Shown: positions 49,104-57,456, counted from the first letter of the stretch. The stretch is DNA of 64,000 nucleotides from Bacteroides sp. ET71 (GCF_023336905.1 NZ_JAMBLS010000013.1:18139-82138), one strand, 5' to 3'. A program made the numbers and translations. Notes: generated by a model from the letters alone, not told the origin.

Positions 49104-49205
49104 ATGGAAATTCTGGTGATTATAGCCGTGTTCTGGGTGGTAGGCAAAATCCTTAAAGGGCTGTGGGGAGGATTCAAGAAGTCTGATTACCGGAGAGACC
49201 GATAG
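49104..49205 (+). CDS. Tiny single-helix membrane protein (33 aa)
   Basis: ATG at 49104 opens 33 codons: MEILVIIAVFWVVGKILKG is a membrane helix, followed by a basic tail ending SDYRRDR. It sits between the iterons and the polymerase gene. Small and therefore uncertain, but helix-plus-basic-tail design is not random-looking. Confidence 0.4.
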   Translation: MEILVIIAVFWVVGKILKGLWGGFKKSDYRRDR

Positions 49206-49223
49206 CCCGTTGGCAAGACAGAC

Positions 49224-50735
49224 ATGCAGGACACATGCAGGACATACATAGCTATTGACCTTAAGTCGTTCTACGCCTCGGTCGAATGCATGGAACGTGG
49301 GCTTGACCCGCTCACGACCAATCTCGTCGTGGCCGACAGGAGCCGAACGGAAAAGACCATCTGCCTTGCCGTCAGTCCTTCGCTGAAAGCATACGGTATT
49401 CCAGGCCGCGCCCGGCTGTTCGAGGTCGAGCAGAAATTAAGGGAAGTCAATGCCGGGCGCAGAAGGAACTCAAGCGGATACAGGCTGACAGGAAAATCTG
49501 CGTCGGACATTGATCTGAAAGCTCATCCGGACTGGGAGGTGGACTATATCGCCGCTACGCCCCGCATGGCTTATTACATCGAGCACAGCACGCGCATCTA
49601 CAAGATATATCTCAACTATATTGCCCCGGAGGACATCCATGTGTATTCAATAGACGAAGTGTTCATGGACGTAACGGATTATCTGTCCACCTACGGAGTC
49701 ACGGCACACGAATTGGCAAGAAGAATGATCGGCGATGTACTGCGGCAGACTGGCATCACAGCGACAGCAGGGATTGGCACCAATCTGTACCTCTGCAAAG
49801 TAGCAATGGACATCGAGGCCAAGCACATCCCGGCGGACAAGGACGGTGTACGCATAGCGGAACTGGACGAGATGACATACCGCAGGAAGCTGTGGACGCA
49901 CCGACCGCTGACGGATTTCTGGCGTGTGGGGAAAGGCATAGCCAGCAAGCTGGAGCAATACGGCATCTACACGATGGGCGACATCGCAAGGCAGTCCGTC
50001 AGGAACGAGGAGCTGCTGTATCAGTTGTTCGGCGTCAATGCGGAACTGCTGATAGACCATGCCTGGGGATGGGAGCCTTGCACGATGGAATTTATAAAAG
50101 CCTATAAGCCGGCAACGAACTCGTTCAGCAGCGGGCAGGTGCTCCAGGAGCCATACACGGTACGGAAAGCCCGCGTGGTAGTCCGGGAAATGGCGGAAAG
50201 CGCCGCTCTCGACCTGCTTGACAAAAGGATGGTTACAGACCAGCTCGTGCTGACCATCGGTTATGATACAGCCAGTCTGTCCAATGGGGATGTACAAACA
50301 ACCTATAAAGGTGAGATAACGACCGACTATTACGGGCGGAAAATTCCGAAGCACGCACACGGCACTGCCAATCTGGAAAGCCCGACATCATCCGCACGGC
50401 TCATATCCGAGGCTGTCATGGAACTTTTCGACCGGATTGTCAATCCCGACCTGCTGGTGAGACGCATCAACCTGACCACGAACCATGTCGTCGATGAAGA
50501 AACGGCAGCCAAGAATCCGGCTCCGGTGCAGTATGACCTGTTCACAGACTATGAAGCGTTGGAAAGGAAACAGAGGGAAGAAAAGGAAAGGCTTGCCAAG
50601 GAGCGCCAAATACAGACGGCCATTCTGAACATCAAGAAACAGTTCGGCAAGAACGCCATTCTGAAAGGACTGAATTATGAAGAGGGCGCTACCGCCAAGG
50701 AACGCAATGAACAGATAGGAGGACACAAGGCATGA
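49224..50735 (+). CDS. Y-family DNA polymerase (UmuC/UvrX-like)
   Basis: 503 residues. Motifs: IAIDLKSFYASVECMERGLD (catalytic Asp, steric-gate Phe-Tyr), YSIDEVFMDVT (catalytic Asp-Glu), and TATAGIGTNLYLCKVAMDI. The helix-hairpin region (FWRVGKGIASKLEQYGIYTM) and a C-terminal little finger follow. It is an error-prone lesion-bypass polymerase. No umuD is adjacent; instead a YolD-like gene overlaps its end (ATGA), the pairing known from mobile elements of Firmicutes. Confidence 0.9.
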   Translation: MQDTCRTYIAIDLKSFYASVECMERGLDPLTTNLVVADRSRTEKTICLAVSPSLKAYGIPGRARLFEVEQKLREVNAGRRRNSSGYRLTGKSASDIDLKAHPDWEVDYIAATPRMAYYIEHSTRIYKIYLNYIAPEDIHVYSIDEVFMDVTDYLSTYGVTAHELARRMIGDVLRQTGITATAGIGTNLYLCKVAMDIEAKHIPADKDGVRIAELDEMTYRRKLWTHRPLTDFWRVGKGIASKLEQYGIYTMGDIARQSVRNEELLYQLFGVNAELLIDHAWGWEPCTMEFIKAYKPATNSFSSGQVLQEPYTVRKARVVVREMAESAALDLLDKRMVTDQLVLTIGYDTASLSNGDVQTTYKGEITTDYYGRKIPKHAHGTANLESPTSSARLISEAVMELFDRIVNPDLLVRRINLTTNHVVDEETAAKNPAPVQYDLFTDYEALERKQREEKERLAKERQIQTAILNIKKQFGKNAILKGLNYEEGATAKERNEQIGGHKA

Positions 50736-51148
50736 AGCATCCATACGACGACATTATTGACCTACCGCACCACGTTTCCGAAAGGCATCCGCAGATGTCC
50801 ATGTACAACCGTGCCGCCCAGTTTGCCCCCTTTGCCGCCCTGACCGGGCATAATGCAGCCATTATAGAGGCAGCAAGGCTGACGGAGGCGGAACAGGAAC
50901 TGTCCGAAAGTGATGCTGAAGTGCTGAACAGGAAGCTGGCGTTTATCCTGCAACATATAAAGGATTACATCCTTGTAGAGATTGTATATTTTGAGCCGGA
51001 CGGTAAAAAGGCTGGCGGCTCATACCGGACAAAGTCCGGTTTTATAAAAGAGTCCGACCCTCTGGCCGGAACGCTTGAAATGGATGATGGTTCACTGATA
51101 CCCATCCGCCATATCAGGGATATAAAAGGAGACTGTTTTGAAGAATAA
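50732..51148 (+). CDS. YolD-like protein coupled to the polymerase (138 aa)
   Basis: 138 residues: MSMYNRAAQFAPFAALTGHN is a YolD-family hallmark, followed by a helical middle and a beta-rich C-terminus (GSLIPIRHIRDIKGDCFEE). YolD-like proteins are thought to take the place of UmuD for translesion polymerases. Four-base overlap with the polymerase gene. Confidence 0.82.
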   Translation: MKHPYDDIIDLPHHVSERHPQMSMYNRAAQFAPFAALTGHNAAIIEAARLTEAEQELSESDAEVLNRKLAFILQHIKDYILVEIVYFEPDGKKAGGSYRTKSGFIKESDPLAGTLEMDDGSLIPIRHIRDIKGDCFEE

Positions 51149-51219
51149 GCTTTTTAGGGAAGCCTTGTTGTACAGCAAATGCCGCAACCGTCATCGGGAC
51201 GGCTGCAGCATCTTTCACA

Positions 51220-51474
51220 TCAGGCGGCAGGCTCAAGCATTCTCTTTTGATAGTCAAGAATTTCATCCATTGTCAGCCATTGCGGTTTCTCGTCCTCCTT
51301 GAAACTGTCGTACAACAGTAGCATGTACTCGATTTGTCGCTGTTCATCGCCAGCCCACAGGCGTTTTGGATTCCTGTTGCCATAGTTCAGATAATACTCA
51401 CAATCTGACTGCATTCGGGACAAAAGCATATAGCGGAATTTCTTGTCATACTGTAAAACTTCTTCTTTCGTCAT
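51220..51474 (-). CDS. LPD11-domain small protein (84 aa)
   Basis: 84 residues matching the large polyvalent-protein-associated domain 11 pattern: KFRYMLLSRMQSDCEYYLNY, GNRNPKRLWAGDEQRQIEYM, PQWLTMDEILDYQKRM. Such domains are common as stand-alone proteins in Bacteroidales mobile elements. Function unknown. Second gene of a minus-strand pair. Confidence 0.78.
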   Translation of the reverse strand: MTKEEVLQYDKKFRYMLLSRMQSDCEYYLNYGNRNPKRLWAGDEQRQIEYMLLLYDSFKEDEKPQWLTMDEILDYQKRMLEPAA

Positions 51475-51497
51475 ATCTTTTCTATTTTGAAGTCCAT

Positions 51498-51812
51498 TTA
51501 ATCCGTTACTTCAAGGAAATAACTCAACTCGTCATCTTTCAGATTTTCGACCGCGTATAGGTCTGCCTGCTTCCATAGGTCATTGTAAAGTGCTGCGACT
51601 TCGGGACGGCTCTTGTGATGCTGCCAAATCTTGTGATTGAGGACTAAAACAAGCTCCGTCAGATATTCGTAATCCTCTTTCCACTCCTTGAAAGCACGGT
51701 TGTATGTGTCCCGGATAGCCGAAAGCCCAAACCGGTCGGCTATTGTGAAATCTTCCCAAAAGGTTGTCTGTACCTCGTAACCGTTCTCTTGCATAAATTC
51801 TTTGAATGTCAT
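51498..51812 (-). CDS. Conserved small protein of Bacteroidales ICEs (104 aa)
   Basis: 104 residues (MTFKEFMQENGYEVQTTFWE, FGLSAIRDTYNRAFKEWKED, ALYNDLWKQADLYAVENL), soluble and acidic. I recognise it as a recurrent ICE hypothetical without known function. It follows the conserved leader (51835-51880) and precedes the LPD11 gene by 23 bases. Confidence 0.75.
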   Translation of the reverse strand: MTFKEFMQENGYEVQTTFWEDFTIADRFGLSAIRDTYNRAFKEWKEDYEYLTELVLVLNHKIWQHHKSRPEVAALYNDLWKQADLYAVENLKDDELSYFLEVTD

Positions 51813-51834
51813 AATGCTTCAATTTTAAGTTTGA

Positions 51835-51880
51835 TTTTTTATTTTCCCTCTGATACAATCCTGTACCGGAAGGCTGTTTA
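51835..51880 (-). promoter_or_regulatory. Conserved 5' leader, copy D
   Basis: Minus strand: GGTACA/TGTATC hairpin, then AGAGGGAAAATAAAAAATC, then CTTAAAATTGAAG before the 51812 start. Same order as the leaders at 20221, 21328, 22405 and 55865. Confidence 0.5.
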
Positions 51881-52244
51881 TTTTTCTGCCCGAGGATTGG
51901 CGGCCAGTCCAAGAACAAGGATGCTGCGAAAAATACGCGCGCCAGCGAAGCCGGTGAGGAAGATTTTCCGCGAGCAAGCAAGGAGGTCCTTGAGCGGACT
52001 GACAGGCGGCAATCGAAATTTGCAGAAACAATAAACGGCTTACGGTCCGGATTATAGAGGTGTGGAGAGAATAATAGAAAAGGGAAAGAAGTATATATAA
52101 AAGGTTAATCCTGTCTTTGGCGATACGATACAAAACATGGTTTGTACCGTCATGGTGAATCATGCATCCACGAATGTTGTAGCCATCACCTTACCACTCG
52201 GCTTCACCACATTGGGAGTGCAATATGTCGGCAATTTTTATTTA
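51881..52244. other. Non-coding spacer, decayed module D
   Basis: No convincing gene. It contains a TTGAG/AATTTGC promoter-like remnant near 51990-52020 and a TATATATAAAAGG end near 52095 like the other modules. The last ~100 bases are the 3' side of the gene at 52245. Confidence 0.35.
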
Positions 52245-52805
52245 TCAATGCTTTTGCTCTTTATATATTTGGTAGAGGTATTCCGTATGTTGTTCCAAAT
52301 TACGTATAGAAGTAATTATTTCCCAATTCTGATTAGCCATAGGCACTTTATAAGTATAGGTAGAATGATATTTTGCAACATCAACAAATATGAAATCATC
52401 TTTTATTTCATATTTAACCTTTAACAAACACTGATCCATATAATCGTATATAATATCCGAACCATCCTCTTTTTCATGATAGTTTCTATTCATGGCATAA
52501 GAATGTTCAAAATACATAAAAAGCAAAAGTTTATTGTATTTTATAATATCCTCTTTTAAAATGTGTTTATCGTGGTAATCAATTAAAAAATCAACAATTT
52601 CTTTCTCCGATTTAAACAAAGTATTATACACAACATAAGATCTTTCATCTTGTGTGCTATCAGCAGGGGCAAAATAAACAGACCGTTTATGTCCATCTAC
52701 ATCAAGTTTAAAGACTTCAATCCTTGAAAATGCCAAGTATAACATTAAAATAGGCAAGACTAACAAAAAAAATAGAACCTTTTTTCTTATATTAAAAGCT
52801 TTCAT
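52245..52805 (-). CDS. Membrane-anchored hypothetical protein, AT-rich (186 aa)
   Basis: 186 residues: one N-terminal helix (VLFFLLVLPILMLYLAFSRI) followed by an exported, acidic, Tyr-rich domain (HSYAMNRNYHEKEDGSDIIY). It is strongly AT-rich compared with the flanking ICE genes. It pairs with the next upstream gene (14-base gap). Could be an immunity-type cargo gene; no family recognised. Confidence 0.68.
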   Translation of the reverse strand: MKAFNIRKKVLFFLLVLPILMLYLAFSRIEVFKLDVDGHKRSVYFAPADSTQDERSYVVYNTLFKSEKEIVDFLIDYHDKHILKEDIIKYNKLLLFMYFEHSYAMNRNYHEKEDGSDIIYDYMDQCLLKVKYEIKDDFIFVDVAKYHSTYTYKVPMANQNWEIITSIRNLEQHTEYLYQIYKEQKH

Positions 52806-52819
52806 TGTTTTTAGATTAA

Positions 52820-53041
52820 TTATGCCAACATCTTAGTAATAAAAGGCTTATATTCCTTTAAATGGCGTAAAACATACCATGTACGGAAACCGGCTCCATA
52901 ATAAAAGAGTTCTTGATACATCAGATTTCTCAAAACCGGTAACAGATTTTCCCTTGAAATCAGGTATCTGATAAAAATCATAAGAGAAGCCTGAAGCATT
53001 ATACTTATGACCGTTATTCCCAGTAGAATTTCTGCCGTCAT
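52820..53041 (-). CDS. Small membrane protein (73 aa; longer start possible)
   Basis: From the preferred start at 53041 (MTAEILLGITVISIMLQASL) it has one strong helix and a basic helical tail (GFRTWYVLRHLKEYKPFITK). A start at 53113 would add a second helix. AT-rich, same strand as the 186-aa gene. Unknown family. Confidence 0.55.
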   Translation of the reverse strand: MTAEILLGITVISIMLQASLMIFIRYLISRENLLPVLRNLMYQELFYYGAGFRTWYVLRHLKEYKPFITKMLA

Positions 53042-53199
53042 ATAATTCAATATTAGATTAGTAATATTGCAAATATAAGCAAAGAGTACAAATGAATATG
53101 CTGAATGACACATAAAAAAGGGATAAGGGCCAAAACGTGTTCAAGAAGTATTGACGAGCCTGCGAGTTGATGGTTGTTAACCACAAATGTAGCCGCGCC

Positions 53200-53226
53200 T
53201 TGACGGTTCCCGCCCGCTTAACTTTG
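53200..53226 (+). promoter_or_regulatory. Outward promoter module G
   Basis: TTGAC (53200-53204) and TAACTTTG (53219-53226), followed by CACAGGAAAATC, matching the start of modules B and C. It points to the plus strand toward the SSB terminator; GTATAAAGGGAAC at ~53268 resembles the module end. The 53042-53349 interval has no gene. Confidence 0.5.
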
Positions 53227-53305
53227 CACAGGAAAATCAATGGAAGGCGGGACCGGCATGGATAAAGTATAAAGGGAACAGCTCGCAGAGGACTGTAAAG
53301 AGCAT

Positions 53306-53331
53306 AAAAAAAGCGACCCGAAGGCCGCTTT
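53306..53331 (-). terminator. Intrinsic terminator of the ssb gene
   Basis: On the minus strand AGCGGCC-TTCG-GGTCGCT forms a 7-bp stem with a UUCG tetraloop, followed by T7 (A7 at 53306-53312 on the plus strand). Confidence 0.82.
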
Positions 53332-53349
53332 TGACCGGATGGCAGGAGG

Positions 53350-53730
53350 TTATTTCTTGCCCCGTTTCGGTTTCGCTGCCGGCTCCGCAGGAGCTTCCTC
53401 CTTTTCCGCTGCCGGGTAGAACTTGACGGCTACCATCGTGATGCTGTTATGCTCGATGCCGTCTTTGTCTGTCCATCTTTCGGGCTTGAAATAGCCCTCC
53501 ACGGTAAGCAGGGTGCCTTTGGCCAGGTAGTCGAAAGACCCTTTGTTCTCGTTTTTGCGCCACGCTTCAAAATTCAGGAAAGCGGATATCCGGCTGGTCT
53601 GATCACCGGACTTCTCCTGACGGCCTACGGCCAGGGAGAAACGTGCTACACTTGCGCTGGTAAAACTGCGGATTTCAGCGTCCTTTGTTACGAAACCTGT
53701 CACTGTGAATGTGTTCTCAATCTTTTTCAT
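53350..53730 (-). CDS. ssb: Single-stranded DNA-binding protein
   Basis: 126 residues with a full SSB OB-fold: FTVTGFVTKDAEIRSFTSAS, ARFSLAVGR, FLNFEAWRK, YLAKGTLLTVEGYFKPERW. The C-terminal tail is Ala/Pro/Glu-rich then basic (KPKRGKK) and lacks the usual acidic DDDIPF-like tip, so it may not recruit host partners the normal way. It follows the pattern of small ICE-borne SSBs. Confidence 0.85.
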   Translation of the reverse strand: MKKIENTFTVTGFVTKDAEIRSFTSASVARFSLAVGRQEKSGDQTSRISAFLNFEAWRKNENKGSFDYLAKGTLLTVEGYFKPERWTDKDGIEHNSITMVAVKFYPAAEKEEAPAEPAAKPKRGKK

Positions 53731-54464
53731 GACTAAATGCTTTTAGAAGTTAAACAAATCAATTTTACGATGCCCAAAAAAGTAGGTGCCGCAAAGGGAT
53801 GCACCAAGGACTGCCAGCAAATACTCTTTATTTTTGGTCCCCCAAAACCGCAGGCCCGATAAAGGAAGATTTGTACAGCTGTGCATTGGTCAAGGCTTGT
53901 CAAGCCGCTCCCGACCGCACACTATCTTTGCGGCGGAAAATGATTGTGACTTCGGCCAAAAGCAGTAGTGAAAAAGTAGAACACGAAGCGACGGGCTTCG
54001 GAAGGACGTGTCCGCAAGGCGCAAGCAGGCATATTCTTCCCGTAGTGCCGGCATGAAGTCGGCAGGCCAGCCACACCCGCTTGACATTGAAGCGGCAAAA
54101 AGGAGCCAATGGCGGGCCAAAAAGCCCTGCGTGGAGGGCCATGACCGGAAGTTAGACAGCCGGCTTCGAGCAAAGCATCCGGCAGGCGTCTGTTCCGGCT
54201 GCAATGGGAAGCAGGAGGCAGGCAGGAAAGCGGGCAGAAATACCCCCTGCGGGCAAAAGCATGAGGGTCGCTCCGCAGCGAATGGAATGTGCTATAAAAG
54301 GGTGTGGTGCAGCCAAAAGAAAATAAAAAAGGAATCCCTGCCCCCGGAAAATAGCCATGATAAAAAGTATCGAAGGTACATATTCTCAATACGCCGTATT
54401 GAGAATATGACCTTGAATAATCCAGAAAATGCAATCCATCCTTACCTATACATATACAGCAAGG
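53731..54464. other. 734-base GC-rich non-coding region, candidate structured RNA
   Basis: Promoter-like TTG (53897) and TATCTTTG (53923-53930) on the plus strand, followed by a GC-rich stretch with several short hairpins (CGAAGC/GCTTCG near 53989, TCGCT/AGCGA near 54271) and TATAAAAGGGTGTGGTGCAGCC near 54293, then AAAAGAAAATAAAAAAGG. Open frames on both strands look random. A 30-codon frame at 53769 (MPKKVGAAKGCTKDCQQ) is possible but unproven. Confidence 0.4.
54379..54409. repeat. 14-bp perfect inverted repeat
   Basis: CATATTCTCAATAC, three bases, then GTATTGAGAATATG. No T-run on either side, so an operator or RNA hairpin is more likely than a terminator. It shares AGAATATG with the element-wide operator but in the opposite arrangement. 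Confidence 0.55.
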
Positions 54465-54722
54465 TCAGAAATGGGCAATCATGATGCGATGCTCGAAGAC
54501 CTTGTTTTTATCGCTCGGTTTCCTCTGGCATATCCAAAGATGATGTGCCCCAAAGCCGTATGTGAAATACTCGTCAAACCTGGTCTTTTTCTTTAGACGT
54601 TCCATACTTGTGCGAAGTTCAGCTTCATTACACGAAAAGAGAATCGTGTTCATAATTATAAAATACAAGTTTATCACTTCGTCGCAATAGGGGCAGAAGA
54701 TATGTTCTATCGTTATATTCAT
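54465..54722 (-). CDS. Small hypothetical protein with CxxC (85 aa)
   Basis: 85 residues: IEHIFCPYCDEVINLYFIIM carries one CxxC pair; the rest is basic (ELRTSMERLKKKTRFDEYF). Last gene of a five-gene minus-strand run. Family unknown. Confidence 0.55.
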   Translation of the reverse strand: MNITIEHIFCPYCDEVINLYFIIMNTILFSCNEAELRTSMERLKKKTRFDEYFTYGFGAHHLWICQRKPSDKNKVFEHRIMIAHF

Positions 54723-54724
54723 GG

Positions 54725-55009
54725 CTATTTATTTTCAGGAGCATTGTTTATAATAGCTTTTCCTTTAGAATTAAATACTTCGATTGTCGGACGACCGCCG
54801 TTTTCGTCCGGTAACATACTTTCCGATGTGTAGGGTAGCGCACACCATTCATCATTGCACAAACGGCTGTCAATGATATTAGAAACATCCTCACACTTCC
54901 ATGAACGGACAATGGCTTCCGCATCTTTGTAGCTTGCCGCTTCCACCGTGAAATAATCACGTTCCCAACTTGTAACCTTACGGTCTTGATAAAATTGATA
55001 TTTTCCCAT
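54725..55009 (-). CDS. Small hypothetical protein (94 aa)
   Basis: 94 residues (MGKYQFYQDRKVTSWERDYF, SYKDAEAIVRSWKCEDVSN), soluble, alpha/beta look similar to small DpnD/PcfM-like or DUF-type ICE proteins in the VEAASYKDAEAI part. Two bases before the 85-aa gene. Function unknown. Confidence 0.6.
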   Translation of the reverse strand: MGKYQFYQDRKVTSWERDYFTVEAASYKDAEAIVRSWKCEDVSNIIDSRLCNDEWCALPYTSESMLPDENGGRPTIEVFNSKGKAIINNAPENK

Positions 55010-55019
55010 TATTCCTGTC

Positions 55020-55349
55020 TTATTTTAATTCTACAATAGTTTCAATTCTGCCGTAAAGAGCTGAGCGAAAAGCTGTTTTATCGACGGCATAACATTCGAA
55101 AATATGGCCGTATTGTTTGACGAAATATCGTTTGAGCACATCAGAGAAGTCAAAGTAATAACCCCTTAATGCGATACCTCTATTGAAATAGGTTCCATTT
55201 CTTACTTCTCGTGTAATCCAATTCTTATCTTCACGGCTCAACTTGCCGCCATTATTGAGGCTCTCACGAAGTTTGTACGCACGACTGTTCTGTAATGTCT
55301 CCAGTGCAGGCACTTCCCACTGGACAAATTTTTTTGCTATCGGTGTCAT
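55020..55349 (-). CDS. Conserved small ICE protein (109 aa)
   Basis: 109 residues, basic (RAYKLRESLNNGGKLSREDK, NWITREVRNGTYFNRGIALR, GYYFDFSDVLKRYFVKQYGH). The pattern is reminiscent of recurrent Bacteroidales mobile-element hypotheticals. Soluble; function unknown. Within the same operon. Confidence 0.62.
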   Translation of the reverse strand: MTPIAKKFVQWEVPALETLQNSRAYKLRESLNNGGKLSREDKNWITREVRNGTYFNRGIALRGYYFDFSDVLKRYFVKQYGHIFECYAVDKTAFRSALYGRIETIVELK

Positions 55350-55364
55350 AAGTATATTTTTAGG

Positions 55365-55544
55365 TTATTCATAAATGATTACTTCATCCCGGTACTCGGA
55401 TATTTCTTTGCCGCTGGTCAGGGAGACAATGATTCTATCACCATAATCGCCGACAACAGTTCCCTCCGTATAACCCTTGTACGGGTTAAGCAAGGTACAG
55501 CTCTTACCTATGATGTCGGACTGTTCTTCATTATTCTCGTACAT
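55365..55544 (-). CDS. Small protein with SH3-like strand pattern (59 aa)
   Basis: Preferred start at 55544 (MYENNEEQSDIIGKSCTLLN); a start at 55574 overlaps the previous gene by 20 bases. The sequence YTEGTVVGDYGDRIIVSLTS suggests a small beta barrel. Function unknown. Confidence 0.55.
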   Translation of the reverse strand: MYENNEEQSDIIGKSCTLLNPYKGYTEGTVVGDYGDRIIVSLTSGKEISEYRDEVIIYE

Positions 55545-55554
55545 AAGCCTGTCT

Positions 55555-55848
55555 TTACTTGATTTTCCACTCACCGTTTGAAAACGTCCTAAAACTCACA
55601 TACTCATTTGAGAGTTCATAAGAATGTATGCTAATGTAAATTTGCTTTGGAGCTTCCAATAAAGAAATAAGTTCATTCATCTCTTTTTCCGGGCACTCCC
55701 ATTTGGAGTAAAACTCACTCTCGACACATTGTCCGTGTCTCGCAATGTAGTAATCACAGAAATTCTCTTTTATGAACTGTTCAATCGTAATAAGGTCTTT
55801 TTCGTTCTCCGTCTGTGCGAAGAAATTGTTTGTTGCGTAATTTGCCAT
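55555..55848 (-). CDS. Small hypothetical protein (97 aa)
   Basis: 97 residues (MANYATNNFFAQTENEKDLI, FIKENFCDYYIARHGQCVES), acidic and aromatic-rich, soluble. First gene of the 54.5-55.8 kb operon, directly behind the conserved leader at 55865-55895. Function unknown. Confidence 0.62.
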   Translation of the reverse strand: MANYATNNFFAQTENEKDLITIEQFIKENFCDYYIARHGQCVESEFYSKWECPEKEMNELISLLEAPKQIYISIHSYELSNEYVSFRTFSNGEWKIK

Positions 55849-55864
55849 AATCTCAATATTTTAA

Positions 55865-55900
55865 GTTTTTTTTCTTCCCTCTGGTAGCATCCGCTACTTT
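55865..55900 (-). promoter_or_regulatory. Conserved 5' leader, copy F
   Basis: Minus strand: GTAGC/GCTAC hairpin, AGAGGGAAGAAAAAAAAC, then CTTAAAATATTGAGATT before the 55848 start. Best match to copies B and D. Confidence 0.5.
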
Positions 55901-57194
55901 CGGGCTTGATAAAATTTTGGCGCAACAAAAGGTGTCATGGAACATTCCGGCAAGGTTTTGCAGCAAAATACAACCTCAGTGAAACCGAGGTGGAGATTTT
56001 GGTAAGAATCGGCAGACTTGACCTTGTGAACAATGTGGCATGACATATACCTTCGCGACATAATTCTTATCAGGAAGGCCGAAAGTCGGTGTGCGGAGTA
56101 TCAGAAGATGCTTCCCGTATAAAAGAGGGGTGCAGCGAAAAAATAAAAAGGGATAAGAGAGTTCTTCGGTGGTTTGATTGAGGCATCGAAATCCAGTTTA
56201 GTTTGGTTTATTAGCTCTATATATAGGCTAAATTAAACTAAACTGTATTTAGGCAGGAAAATATGACTGCCTATTGATGGAAAGTTGTATCTTTGCATTA
56301 TCCTGTCGCCATTGAACCATATAATGTGTTTTTTTCTTTTGGCTGCAAAAATAGATATTGGGAAAGTCAGACGATTTTGCAAGGGATGTTTGAGTCGGAA
56401 GTCTGCTTGTCGAGACACTCAAATGTTACCAAGTGCAAAGAATGAAATCAAATGAAAAGAAAAAAACACAGAATTATCAAAAAAGACAGTTTTGTTTCTA
56501 ATTTGTTTCTTAAAAGCAATATGAATTTTATATAACATTGATTTTTAATATGTTACAACGGATATATAGAAATTTACCAGATTTAATCTGACTTTTCATC
56601 TGTTCCTAATACGCTGCTGCCAGTTTGAGCAAAGTACTGGGATGGACTTTAGACATTGTTGATTTGAACATATTGTGCAGATGTATTAATTCTCTTTGCC
56701 AAATAGTGATTTAGTGTCTGCCGGATTCTCAAATTGCATTTATGGCAAAGATTATCCAGTCTACGAAATCTCATCTACCAAAGCCATGATAGAAGTCTGC
56801 CATAACATAAGCCAATCTTAGTAGAAGTGGATGCAGTATACGCATTGAACATTTCTGTCTTGGTTTCGATAGAGAGTTTGACTATAGACACGGTAAACCA
56901 ATTCCGAAAATAGGGGAGAAAAAAATCAACATCATATACAACAGGTAAGGCTTGGAGATGTACAATGTCCTGCAGAATAATTGCGTATGTTTTGATGATG
57001 ATTTTCTGTTGAGGTAGCGAAGGGGTATCTTTGATGCTCTTTCACTCCTAAAACAACAGTTTTTTGAAAGCACAACTTGGTTAAAAGCCCTAACCGATTT
57101 TTCTGTTGAAACTATGAGCACAGTGCCGAAGTATAGTCGGCCATACCAAAGGATAGGATTTTCCGTATCTTGTCCACTACCGACAACGATTTTT

Positions 57195-57300
57195 ACGTGC
57201 CCAGCTTGCTGCTTTAATTGGCACGTATCCCGCCGCCGAAGGGCGAGTGGGGTATTAGGCTCCCCCATAGGGTTTACTACTGGCAGACGGGCAAGCCCGG
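57195..57300. other. oriT-like site, copy 3 (most complete)
   Basis: ACGTGCC (57195-57201) and GGCACGT (57220-57226) form a 7-bp hairpin around CAGCTTGCTG; GGGGTATTAGGCT is at 57249-57261 and GGCAGACGGGCAAGCCCGG at 57282-57300. It combines blocks found separately at 28886-28949 and 38633-38683. No relaxase gene is next to it, so it would need one in trans. Confidence 0.6.
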
Positions 57301-57456
57301 CATGGATGATAGCTTCACTTCAAATAATGCAGAGGATGTCCGGTTTCCAGTGTACATACAAAAGAGAGCATGGCAGATTGCACCTGCATGATGAAACCTG
57401 CCATAGCTTTGCTTTATTCCCATATCTACACCCCGGCATTAAAGTAAAGCCGGGAA

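Noticed and set aside
53922-54484. Overlapping plus (158-codon) and minus (170-codon) open frames in the GC-rich spacer
   Set aside because: Both overlap the promoter/hairpin region and look random (Cys/Ser/Arg/Pro-rich); a non-coding role is more likely.
56882-57268. 128-codon minus-strand frame overlapping the oriT-like site
   Set aside because: No domain, low-complexity codon pattern, and it runs through the conserved oriT-like blocks.
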